Positions 1 to 7,851 of a stretch of 10,391 bases of DNA are shown in pieces (positions within the stretch are counted from its first letter, which is position 1; every line of letters begins with the position of its first letter). Position numbers and translations under genes: made by a program. The stretch is taken from positions 1 to 10,391 of the forward strand of contig CAMNAY010000040.1 of NCBI GenBank assembly GCA_946531975.1. The letters run 5' to 3'. Source of the DNA: an uncultured Ruminococcus sp. (GTDB taxonomy: Bacteria; Bacillota; Clostridia; Oscillospirales; Ruminococcaceae). Below the pieces are notes generated by a model. The model was not told the DNA's origin, ran no database searches, and worked only from the letters and a program-made list of their open reading frames with translations.

Positions 1-744
1 CTCGTCGATTTTTTCCTCCAGCTCATAGCGGATTGCCAGATACTCCGGCGTCAGCTCGACCGGATCAAAGTCCGGCTCGCTCTCCTTCGCTTCCCGTGCT
101 TCCGCCAGCACTGCCGCATAATCCTCCGCGCCGATATCCGCCTGAAGCTCCGCTTCGATCTCGCGGGTCACGCCCTCTGCGGTGTTCATTGCGCTTGCAA
201 GGATCGAATATGCGCTGTCGCGCAGATCGAGCAGTTCTCCGTTTTCCAGCACCTTGACGCCCTGCTTCAGCAGTTCCCGGACGCAGTTATGTCCGAGCTT
301 GGCATATTCCAGCGCCTCGGGCCAGAAATGTGCATCCGCATAGGTATCCGCCGTATCCTGACAGTAGCGCAGGCAGTCTGACCAACGCCCCTCCGCCTCC
401 AGCAGCGTCAGCGCATTCCGGCAGTTCTCGATTGCGGGGTGCGAGCGCCATGTATCAAACTGCATCGCATGAAACTGCTGCAAAAGCAGGCAGGTATACA
501 GCTGATCGACCGCAGCGTCGGCGGTCGGATGCGCCTCCATGGCACTGGAAACACGCTCCAGCATCCGCTCCGTAAACGAAACGCCCAGCTCCGCTGCACG
601 CTCCGAATTCAGCAGATTCAAATATTCCATCAGAGCAAGCTGCTTTTCCTGTTCGGAATGCTCCGCACTCTGCAGGAGCTCCTCCAGCTGCTCGCCCTGT
701 GCCTTCAGTTCCTGATAACGCGCTTCATCCTTGATATAATGCAT
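1..744 (-). CDS. Unrecognised helical (possibly TPR-like) protein, 3' end outside the window
   Basis: The frame is open from an ATG at 744 down to base 1 with no stop, giving 248 residues of a longer protein. The start is chosen because AAAGGAGGC (complement of 751-759) sits 6 nt upstream, with a good promoter behind it. The product begins MHYIKDEARYQELK and is rich in Glu, Leu, Ala and Gln. Residues 5-60 look like a charged, possibly coiled-coil helix. Residues 75-190 look like successive amphipathic helix pairs with small and aromatic residues at TPR-like spacing (around ALTLLEAEGRWSDCLRYC, 111-128, and HFWPEALEYAKLGHNCV, 139-155). There is no signal peptide, membrane segment or catalytic motif. 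I do not recognise the family. A TPR-type scaffold is an inference from helix pattern only. It is transcribed away from the neighbouring Wzz-like gene, so the context gives no functional clue. Confidence 0.8.
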   Translation of the reverse strand, partial: MHYIKDEARYQELKAQGEQLEELLQSAEHSEQEKQLALMEYLNLLNSERAAELGVSFTERMLERVSSAMEAHPTADAAVDQLYTCLLLQQFHAMQFDTWRSHPAIENCRNALTLLEAEGRWSDCLRYCQDTADTYADAHFWPEALEYAKLGHNCVRELLKQGVKVLENGELLDLRDSAYSILASAMNTAEGVTREIEAELQADIGAEDYAAVLAEAREAKESEPDFDPVELTPEYLAIRYELEEKIDE

Positions 745-761
745 AACTCTGCCTCCTTTAG

Positions 762-804
762 ACCGGCACGGAGCCGGTTCTCTGCGTGCGGCGCTTCGGC
801 GCAC
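762..804 (-). promoter_or_regulatory. Two hairpins in the leader of the minus-strand gene
   Basis: The predicted transcript from about 810 meets two short stems before its ribosome site. The first pairs GTGCG (800-804 complement) with CGCAC (786-790) around a small GC-rich apex; an alternative GCGC/GCGC stem with a four-base loop (791-802) competes with it. The second is a perfect 6-bp ACCGGC/GCCGGT stem (762-767 with 773-778) with a 5-nt loop. It ends only 2 nt from the AAAGGAGG site at 752-759. Neither has a U-run, so they are not terminators. They could stabilise the mRNA or tune ribosome access. No known riboswitch is recognised in the roughly 65-nt leader. Confidence 0.5.
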
Positions 805-816
805 ACTATTTAGTCT

Positions 817-845
817 ATGATACCATAATTCCGGCTGAATGTCAA
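817..845 (-). promoter_or_regulatory. Sigma-A promoter of the minus-strand helical protein gene
   Basis: Read on the minus strand, TTGACA (845-840) is followed after exactly 17 bp by TATCAT (822-817), with an ATGG directly before the -10 that supplies an extended -10 TG. The -35 is a full consensus match. Transcription should start near 810, giving a leader of about 65 nt. This is among the strongest promoter-like matches seen in the window. Confidence 0.85.
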
Positions 846-915
846 GCGAAATGCAGAAAAAATACACAATGACACAATGCCGGCTGTCTTCGGGATGCCG
901 GATCCGGCTTTGCGG

Positions 916-951
916 CGCATGCACTGTAAAAAAGGGAATGAATTGCATGCG
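916..951. promoter_or_regulatory. Operator-like inverted repeat upstream of the Wzz-like gene
   Basis: CGCATGCA (916-923) and TGCATGCG (944-951) form a perfect 8-bp inverted repeat with a 20-bp A-rich spacer. Each arm contains the self-complementary GCATGC. The sequence TTGCATGC (943-950) recurs at 1031-1038, over the predicted transcription start of the Wzz-like gene, so GCATGC occurs three times within 125 bp around one promoter. This arrangement resembles a repressor with one site at the start point and others upstream. The regulator is unknown, and a chance origin of short palindromes cannot be excluded. Confidence 0.4.
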
Positions 952-997
952 GAATTTGTGCAAAAAAGAGAAAATCATGAAGGCATATCCGTTGTTC

Positions 998-1026
998 TTG
1001 CTTTCTGAAATTAAATATGGTATACT
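998..1026 (+). promoter_or_regulatory. Sigma-A promoter of the Wzz-like gene
   Basis: TTGCTT (998-1003), a 17-bp spacer and TATACT (1021-1026) form a standard promoter, with TGG at 1018-1020 giving an extended -10. The predicted start is about 1033, leaving a leader of about 77 nt. The promoter lies around the first codons of a longer reading frame that begins at 1017, which argues against that upstream start. Confidence 0.8.
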
Positions 1027-1035
1027 GTCTTTGCA

Positions 1036-1082
1036 TGCCCAAACAGGGCAAATTCAGGGCTTTTATGCGCATTTCGGCGCAT
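1036..1082 (+). promoter_or_regulatory. Short hairpins in the leader of the Wzz-like gene
   Basis: The leader contains a 5-bp stem TGCCC/GGGCA (1036-1040 with 1046-1050, loop AAACA) at its extreme 5' end and a 6-bp stem ATGCGC/GCGCAT (1065-1070 with 1077-1082) ending 11 nt before the GGAGG site at 1094-1098. Both are small and lack a U-run, so they are more likely mRNA stability or initiation elements than attenuators. No known riboswitch is recognised. Confidence 0.35.
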
Positions 1083-1109
1083 TATCCCCGATTGGAGGAA
1101 GCAAAAGAA

Positions 1110-2639
1110 ATGGCAGAAAACAAAACCGAAGAACGCAATGTGAATGTCATCCTCAAAAATGATGAACACCATGAGGATGAGGTTGTCATCTCTCTCTCGG
1201 CGGTATTCCGCAAACTGAAAAAATACTTCATGGTCTGGTTCCTGGTGTCCGTCATTGTCGGCGGTCTGATCACCGGTCTGAGCATCTTCTTCACGACGAC
1301 GTCGTCGATGCCGGTCCGCGCACTGGTCAGCTTCAACTATGACGGCATCGAAAAAGGAAAGAGCCCGGACGGAACCGACTTTGACCCGAATTCGCTGAAA
1401 AATCCGATGGTGATCGAAGCGGCGCTGACCGACTGCGGCATGGATCTTGAGATTCTCGAAGATGTCCGGAACGGCATCGAAGTTGACGGCGTTGTTCCGG
1501 AGGATACGATCAGCCGCCTGACTGCATACCACAACGTGTTCGAGAATGCCACAAACGGCATGCCCGCTGCACAGGCAATCCTTGATGAGTCTTGGTTCTC
1601 CACACAGTACATCATCGAGTTCACTTTCCGCGACACGGATCTCAAGCGCTCTGAAGCGGTTCAGCTGCTCAATGCAGTCCTCAATGAGTACAAAAACTAT
1701 TTCTTTAAGAATTACGGCTACAATGAGCCGCTGGGCTCGGCTCTCGGCGCCCTCAAATATGAGGATTATGACTACGCGGAAGCAATCGACATGTTCAGCG
1801 ATTCCCTCACCAAGCTGCGCCGCTATGTCAACAACCTTGCAACCGACGATACCACCCGCTTCCGTTCGTCTGTGACCGGCTACACCTTCGCGGACCTGCG
1901 CGATACCATTAACACGGTCTCTGACCTCGACCTCGACCTGATCTCCTCTTATATCACCGTCAACAATGTCACCAAGGATAAGGAGCGCGTGCAGGCTTAC
2001 TACGAGTACCGCATCGAAAACCTTACCCGGAATAAGAAGGAATATGAGGAAAAGCTCGCTTCCCTTGAGGCTTCGATCGACAGCTATGTCAAGGATGACA
2101 TCTACATCTTCGGCAACGGAAATGACGATATCAACACGCAGACAACCATGGCTTCCGAACAGTACGACAAGATGATCACCCAGAAAATCAATGCACAGAG
2201 TGACCTTTCTCACACCAAGCAGCAGATCGAATACTACAACCAGCGCCTCACTGCACTCCGCAGAACAACCGTCGGCTCGACCGACAAGAAGAAGAAGGTT
2301 GAGGAAGACCTCAAAAAGCTGAACGAAAAGGTCCTGAACCTCACCGAGCTGGTCAAGGAAACCGCAGACGACTACTACCGCAATGTCTCGCTCGCAAATG
2401 CGTACTCGATCCTCGTTCCGCCGAGCAACGATGTCAAGACAACCGTCAAGACCGGTATCAAGACCGCTCTGCTCCCGGTCGTCGGTCTGGAGCTTGTGAT
2501 CCTGATGGTTTACCTCGGCTTCTCCTTCTTCAAGGCAATGGCAGAGGAAACCCGCAAGAAGCGCCTTGCAAAGCAGGGCGTCACCAAAGATGACGAAAAT
2601 CAGAATCCCGACAGCGACAGCACGGAAAAATCTGAATAA
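1110..2639 (+). CDS. Wzz-like two-span membrane protein with long coiled-coil ectodomain
   Basis: A 509-residue protein with the layout of polysaccharide co-polymerase (Wzz/chain-length determinant) proteins. It has a charged cytoplasmic N-terminus (1-36), a membrane span at about 40-62, a large external domain (63-450), a second span at about 452-475, and a charged cytoplasmic tail rich in Lys, Asp and Ser. The outer domain carries heptad-like helices at about 290-327 and 350-425. A Pro-Pro (VPPSND, 436-441) lies just before span 2, where Wzz proteins have a proline-rich stretch. Start ATG 1110 is preferred over the frame's first start at 1017, because GGAGG (1094-1098) precedes it and the promoter overlaps the earlier codons. 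In the Wzz family this fold sets glycan chain length at the membrane. This copy is about twice as long as the usual Gram-positive form and has no linked kinase, flippase or glycosyltransferase. The family call rests on topology, so a structural membrane role is also possible. Confidence 0.7.
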   Translation: MAENKTEERNVNVILKNDEHHEDEVVISLSAVFRKLKKYFMVWFLVSVIVGGLITGLSIFFTTTSSMPVRALVSFNYDGIEKGKSPDGTDFDPNSLKNPMVIEAALTDCGMDLEILEDVRNGIEVDGVVPEDTISRLTAYHNVFENATNGMPAAQAILDESWFSTQYIIEFTFRDTDLKRSEAVQLLNAVLNEYKNYFFKNYGYNEPLGSALGALKYEDYDYAEAIDMFSDSLTKLRRYVNNLATDDTTRFRSSVTGYTFADLRDTINTVSDLDLDLISSYITVNNVTKDKERVQAYYEYRIENLTRNKKEYEEKLASLEASIDSYVKDDIYIFGNGNDDINTQTTMASEQYDKMITQKINAQSDLSHTKQQIEYYNQRLTALRRTTVGSTDKKKKVEEDLKKLNEKVLNLTELVKETADDYYRNVSLANAYSILVPPSNDVKTTVKTGIKTALLPVVGLELVILMVYLGFSFFKAMAEETRKKRLAKQGVTKDDENQNPDSDSTEKSE

Positions 2640-2641
2640 TC

Positions 2642-2700
2642 CAGAACCGAATCGCCCGCATGGCTCAGCAGAACCGTGCGGGCGTTCTGTATTCTTTCTG
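2642..2700 (+). terminator. Hairpin terminator after the Wzz-like gene
   Basis: CGCCCGCATGG (2653-2663) pairs with CCGTGCGGGCG (2674-2684) through a T-G wobble, giving an 11-bp GC-rich stem with a 10-nt loop. Flanking CAGAA/TTCTG (2642-2646, 2685-2689) can extend it across a bulge. A moderately T-rich stretch follows (2685-2699). It lies 13 nt after the stop codon and before the recJ promoter, so the Wzz-like gene is probably a single-gene unit. The T-run is interrupted, so termination may be incomplete. Confidence 0.7.
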
Positions 2701-2711
2701 TGCCTGACATC

Positions 2712-2740
2712 TTGCTTTTTTTTGACAGAAATGGTATACT
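2712..2740 (+). promoter_or_regulatory. Sigma-A promoter of the recJ operon
   Basis: TTGCTT (2712-2717), a 17-bp spacer with a T-run, and TATACT (2735-2740) preceded by TGG (2732-2734). Hexamers, spacing and extended -10 are identical to those of the Wzz-like gene promoter at 998-1026. Predicted transcription start is about 2747, some 37 nt before the recJ start. No other promoter was recognised before 9834, so this may drive all six downstream genes. Confidence 0.8.
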
Positions 2741-2767
2741 AAAAGAATCAGAAGCTATCGTTTTCAC

Positions 2768-2775
2768 GGAGGTGA
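2768..2775 (+). promoter_or_regulatory. Ribosome binding site that sets the recJ TTG start
   Basis: GGAGGTGA is a near-perfect match to the 16S anti-Shine-Dalgarno. It sits 8 nt before TTG at 2784. No ATG or GTG in the recJ frame lies at a suitable distance, and the only earlier starts in the frame fall in or before the promoter. This places initiation at the TTG. Confidence 0.8.
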
Positions 2776-2783
2776 CATCCATC

Positions 2784-4838
2784 TTGCTCAAACGCTGGGA
2801 GATCGGCGCGCCCGATCCCGAAAAAGCCGCAAAACTCCGGCAGCAGGGCGGCATTACACAGCTCTGCGCCGAGGTTCTCGTTTCCCGCGGCATCGAATCA
2901 GTTGATGCAGCCGGCAGCCTGCTGAATGTCTCGGAGCTTTCCGATCCGCTGCTGATGAAGGATATGGAACGCGCCGCAGAACGGATTCTCGAAGCTGTGG
3001 ACAGCGGTGAACGCATCTGCGTCTACGGCGACTACGACTGCGACGGCGTCACCGCAACGGTCATCCTGACCGACTGGCTCACCGGCGCCGGCGCCGATGT
3101 TATGTGGTACATTCCGACCCGTGCGGAGGGCTACGGCATGCGCATCGACCGCCTGCAAAAGCTCAAGGAGGAAGGCGTCTCCCTGATCGTGACCGTCGAT
3201 AACGGCATCTCCGCCGTGGAGGAAGCAAAGGCTGCCAAAGAACTCGGCATAGACCTCGTCATTACCGACCACCACCGCCCCGGCGATGTGCTGCCGGAGG
3301 CTGTCGCGGTCGTCGATCCGTACCGCCCCGACTGCATGTCGCCCTACAAGACCGTTTGCGGCGCAGTCGTCGCGCTGAAGCTGACCGCAGTCCTCGACGG
3401 CGGCGACTGGGAGCCTGCCATGGAGCAGTTCGGCGATCTCGCTGCACTCGCGACGATTGCAGACGTCATGCCGCTCGACGGCGAGAACCGGTTTATCGTT
3501 CAGCGCGGTCTTCAGCTCCTCGCCAACACGGAACGCATGGGACTGTATTCGCTTATGGCGGTCTGCGGCATCGAAGCCGGAACACCGATCTCATCCACCG
3601 CGGCTGCATTCCAGCTCATCCCGCGGATCAATGCTGCTGGACGTTTTGCCTCGGCAGCGCTCGCCGCAAAGCTGTTCCTCACGGATGATCCGGAGGAAGC
3701 ACAGATGCTCGCGGAGCAGATTCACGGGCTGAACAATGACCGCCGCGAAACCGAGCAGGTCATCTTCGGTCAGATCATGGAGCAGATCCGGCAGAACCCT
3801 GACCTGATCTCCGGCAGAGTGCTGGTGTTCTCCGGCGATGACTGGCATCACGGCGTCATCGGCATTGTCGCGGCACGCCTGCAGGAGCGCTTCGGCAAGC
3901 CCTGCTTCCTGATGTCGCGGGAACCGGACGGCTACCGCGGTTCTGCCCGCAGCTTCGGAGATTTCTCCGTGTTTGAGTGTCTCAAATACTGCGAGCCGCA
4001 TCTGCTGCGCTACGGCGGACACCCCGGTGCGGGCGGCTTTACCGTCTCGCCGGAATCCCATGACGCTTTTTGTGCGGCTATTCAGGAATATGCCGCAAAG
4101 TTCAATCCGCAGATGCCTGTCATGACTGTTCATGCGGAGCGTGCCCTCGAACCCTCTGAGCTGACGGTGCAGAATGTCATGGGTCTGAGTGTGCTGGAGC
4201 CGTTCGGTCAGGGCAACCCCAAGCCGCTGTTCGTCCTGAAAGAAATGACCGTCTCGGAGATCTACGGCATGTCCGGCGGAATCCATACCAAGCTGCGGCT
4301 GCGCAAAAACGGCTTCCAGCAGGATGTTCTGCTCTTTCGGATGAAACCGGAGGAAACCGGAATCGAACCCGGTCAGGTACTGGATTTCCTGATCTCTGCC
4401 GATGTGCGCGAATACATGGGAAAGCCTTCCCTGTCACTGCGCTGTGAGGACTGGCGGAAATCGGCAAGGGCACAGGAACAGGACATCGCCGCACAGGCAG
4501 CATATGATGCCTACCGGCGCGGCGAAAAGCTGCCGAGCCTTGCCTATTATCAGCGGATGTGTCCGCATCGGAGCGATCTGGTCGCGGTCTATCAAATGGT
4601 ACAGGGGGCGCCGGTCTCGATTCCGCATATCTGCGAAAAACTGCAAAAAGCCGGCATGAACCGCTGCCGCGCAAGAGTCTGCGCGGACATTTTCAGTGAG
4701 CTGGGACTGCTTCGCTATGATGCAGCCAGCGACACACTGACCAGACTGCCCGTCACACAGAAGCGGAATCTGACCGAATCCGCCGAGTACCGCAGAATCC
4801 TGAAGCTCGCACAGACAGACGGCGCAGAACAGAAATAA
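2784..4838 (+). CDS. recJ: Single-stranded-DNA-specific 5'-3' exonuclease RecJ
   Basis: RecJ degrades single-stranded DNA from the 5' end in recombination, mismatch repair and fork repair, using Mn2+ or Mg2+. Starting at TTG 2784 the protein has 684 residues. The DHH phosphoesterase motifs are all present in order: YGDYDCDG (81-88), TVDNGIS (137-143), TDHH (161-164) and VVDP (176-179), then PRINAAGR (280-287). The DHHA1 motif GGHPGAGG is at 411-418. An OB-fold-like DNA-binding region starts near LEPFGQGN (471-478) and ends near 560. About 120 further residues follow, longer than the roughly 577-residue E. coli enzyme and in line with the longer Firmicutes forms; this tail (about 590-655) looks like a winged-helix. 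All metal ligands expected of the family are visible, so it should be active. It is the first gene of the operon and ends 20 nt before the GH5 gene. Confidence 0.96.
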   Translation: MLKRWEIGAPDPEKAAKLRQQGGITQLCAEVLVSRGIESVDAAGSLLNVSELSDPLLMKDMERAAERILEAVDSGERICVYGDYDCDGVTATVILTDWLTGAGADVMWYIPTRAEGYGMRIDRLQKLKEEGVSLIVTVDNGISAVEEAKAAKELGIDLVITDHHRPGDVLPEAVAVVDPYRPDCMSPYKTVCGAVVALKLTAVLDGGDWEPAMEQFGDLAALATIADVMPLDGENRFIVQRGLQLLANTERMGLYSLMAVCGIEAGTPISSTAAAFQLIPRINAAGRFASAALAAKLFLTDDPEEAQMLAEQIHGLNNDRRETEQVIFGQIMEQIRQNPDLISGRVLVFSGDDWHHGVIGIVAARLQERFGKPCFLMSREPDGYRGSARSFGDFSVFECLKYCEPHLLRYGGHPGAGGFTVSPESHDAFCAAIQEYAAKFNPQMPVMTVHAERALEPSELTVQNVMGLSVLEPFGQGNPKPLFVLKEMTVSEIYGMSGGIHTKLRLRKNGFQQDVLLFRMKPEETGIEPGQVLDFLISADVREYMGKPSLSLRCEDWRKSARAQEQDIAAQAAYDAYRRGEKLPSLAYYQRMCPHRSDLVAVYQMVQGAPVSIPHICEKLQKAGMNRCRARVCADIFSELGLLRYDAASDTLTRLPVTQKRNLTESAEYRRILKLAQTDGAEQK

Positions 4839-4858
4839 AACCGAAAGAGGTACCGATC

Positions 4859-6052
4859 ATGAAACTCAAGAAAACGCTCGCGCTCATGCTCTCCGCACTG
4901 ACCGGTCTGTCCGCTGCTGCGGGCTGCGGCAGCAAATCAGGCTCTGAGACAGATTCCGGCAGCTCTGCCGCTGTCTCCGACGCACCGATGCTCTCCGCTG
5001 CCGAGACCGTCCGTGATATGGGACTCGGCATCAACCTCGGCAATACCTTTGAATCCTGCGGTGACTGGATCGGAAAGGGCAGCGTACAGAACTATGAAAC
5101 CGGCTGGGGCAGCCCCGTCATCACAAAAGAGATGATTCAGGGCTATGCCGACGAGGGCTTCGGTGTCCTGCGCATCCCTGTCGCATGGTCCAATATGATG
5201 CAGGACAACTACACGATTCATCCGGATTATCTCGCCCGTGTGCATGAAGTCACGGACTGGGCGCTCGAAACGGGCATGTATGTGCTGCTCAATATCCACT
5301 GGGACGGCGGCTGGTGGGAGGGCTTTGCCGAAGCCGATAAAAAAGACGAATGCATGAAAAAATACACCCGCATCTGGGAACAGCTCGCGGCCGAGTTCGG
5401 CGATGAGGGCGGTCACCTTGTCTTTGAATCGCTCAATGAGGAGGGCTGCTGGGATTCGCTCTGGAATCATTACAGTCACAGCACCATGCCGGAAAAGAAC
5501 ACCGCCTATGCGCTGCTCAATGAGATCAACCAGAAATTTGTCGATATCATCCGCGGCACCGGCGGCAAAAACGCTGAGCGCTGCCTGCTGATCGCGGGCT
5601 ATGCGACCGATATCGACATGACCTGTGACCCGCTCTTTCTCATGCCGGAGGATCCCGCAGGGCGCTGCATCGTTTCGGTGCATTACTACACGCCTGCGAC
5701 CTTCTGCATCCTCGAAGAAGATGCAGACTGGGGCAAGGCACGCAGCGACTGGGGCACCGAGGACGACATCGACCAGATGTATCAGTACATGGAAATGCTG
5801 AAATACCGCTTCACCAGCAAGGGCATTCCGGTCATCATCGGCGAGTACGGCTGCCCGCACAAAAATAAAGATAACGAGAGCATCCGGAAATTCGTCACCA
5901 ATGTCTGCCGGATGGCGCTGGACAGAGACATCTGTCCGGTTCTTTGGGATACAACCGGAAATTTCTATGACAGAAACACATATAAAATGACCGATCAGGA
6001 ACTGCACGACCAGATGTTCTCGCTGCTCAGCGAGGATCAGGCTGCCGCCTGA
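4859..6052 (+). CDS. Glycoside hydrolase family 5 lipoprotein (endoglucanase-like)
   Basis: A 397-residue secreted GH5 enzyme, predicted to cut beta-1,4-glucan-type polymers (cellulose, xyloglucan or mixed-linkage glucan) at the cell surface. Residues 1-22 form a lipoprotein signal peptide (KLKK, then a hydrophobic stretch) ending AAGC, so Cys23 would be lipidated; Ala at -3 is a weaker lipobox than Leu. A Ser/Gly linker follows (24-40). The catalytic barrel shows NLGNTFES (59-66), RIPVAW (105-110), NIHWDGGWW (145-153), FESLNEEG (189-196) with acid/base Glu194, SVHYY (273-277), IIGEYG (326-331) with nucleophile Glu329, and VLWD (361-364). The opening motifs resemble subfamily GH5_4, but NEE replaces the usual NEP after the acid/base. 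No dockerin or carbohydrate-binding module is present. AAAGAGG (4844-4850) lies 8 nt before the ATG, and the gene starts 20 nt after recJ. Exact substrate is not readable from sequence. Confidence 0.9.
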   Translation: MKLKKTLALMLSALTGLSAAAGCGSKSGSETDSGSSAAVSDAPMLSAAETVRDMGLGINLGNTFESCGDWIGKGSVQNYETGWGSPVITKEMIQGYADEGFGVLRIPVAWSNMMQDNYTIHPDYLARVHEVTDWALETGMYVLLNIHWDGGWWEGFAEADKKDECMKKYTRIWEQLAAEFGDEGGHLVFESLNEEGCWDSLWNHYSHSTMPEKNTAYALLNEINQKFVDIIRGTGGKNAERCLLIAGYATDIDMTCDPLFLMPEDPAGRCIVSVHYYTPATFCILEEDADWGKARSDWGTEDDIDQMYQYMEMLKYRFTSKGIPVIIGEYGCPHKNKDNESIRKFVTNVCRMALDRDICPVLWDTTGNFYDRNTYKMTDQELHDQMFSLLSEDQAAA

Positions 6053-6078
6053 ACCGGTGTCTGAAGGGGGAACCGATC

Positions 6079-7550
<1,472 letters not shown>

Positions 7551-7557
<7 letters not shown>

Positions 7558-7832
7558 GCAGCAGCCGGATGCCCGCCGCGGGTCAGCCGCCGTGCAGACG
7601 CTGCCTGCTCTCTGAGACAGATCCCGAAGGGCTGTACCGGCAGATCCGGACACGCATTGAACTGCTGACCGATGAAGAACGCACCGCACCGGAGGAATAT
7701 GCACAGCGGCTGGCACATTGTGCCCGCTGCGATGCACTCCGCAGCGGACTGTGCAGCATCTGCGGCTGCTTCGCGGAGCTGAGAGCTGCCAGACGGGAGC
7801 AGCATTGCCCGCATGAACAGCATTTCTGGTAA
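7551..7832 (+). CDS. Small cysteine-rich DUF6171-like protein
   Basis: An approximately 93-residue protein with eight conserved-looking cysteines: CRRC (15-18), CARC (57-60), CSICGC (68-73) and Cys86 in a CP pair, ending in Trp. The order CxxCLL-E..., a helical middle with a RLxxCxxC, GxCxxCGCFxExRAA and a final CP...W is what I recall for the uncharacterised DUF6171 family of Firmicutes. The cysteine pattern suggests one or two zinc sites; function is unknown. The start is uncertain: GTG 7551 or TTG 7554 overlap the GH51 stop (TGTTGA) and imply translational coupling, while ATG 7569 would drop six residues before the first cysteine. None has a good ribosome site, which favours coupling. The 3' end lies 19 nt before the nitroreductase start. 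Confidence 0.75.
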
Positions 7833-7851
7833 CCAGGCAGGAGTATTGGAT

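Larger units (their letters stand above)
745..1109. other. Divergent intergenic region with two promoters and palindromes
   Basis: This 365-base stretch separates two divergent genes and holds no convincing coding frame. It contains, left to right: two leader hairpins and a sigma-A promoter serving the minus-strand gene (761-845), a perfect 12-bp palindrome GCCGGATCCGGC at 897-908, an 8-bp inverted repeat CGCATGCA/TGCATGCG at 916-951, and the promoter and leader of the plus-strand Wzz-like gene (998-1109). The core 846-990 is richer in A and T than the coding sequence around it. Both promoters run outward, so sites in the middle could in principle affect both genes; that is inference. Confidence 0.75.

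Noticed and set aside
839..1162. A 107-codon plus-strand frame in the intergenic region
   Set aside because: It covers promoter elements, lacks a ribosome site and overlaps the start of the Wzz-like gene in another frame.
1011..2213. A 400-codon minus-strand frame inside the Wzz-like gene
   Set aside because: It is a shadow frame opposite a well-supported gene, with no ribosome site and a Val/Ile/Asp-rich composition typical of antisense reading of GC-biased codons.
2722..2727. A consensus TTGACA upstream of recJ as the -35 element
   Set aside because: It lies only 7 bp before the TATACT -10, and nothing like a -10 lies 17 bp downstream. TTGCTT at 2712 has the right 17-bp spacing.
4937..6007. 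A 356-codon minus-strand frame opposite GH5
   Set aside because: The plus strand encodes a clear GH5 enzyme with catalytic residues; the antisense product has no recognisable domain and no ribosome site.
7813..7851. N-terminal extension of the nitroreductase to ATG 7813
   Set aside because: It overlaps the preceding gene, has no ribosome site, and family homology begins at the ATG at 7852, which has AGGAG at ideal distance.
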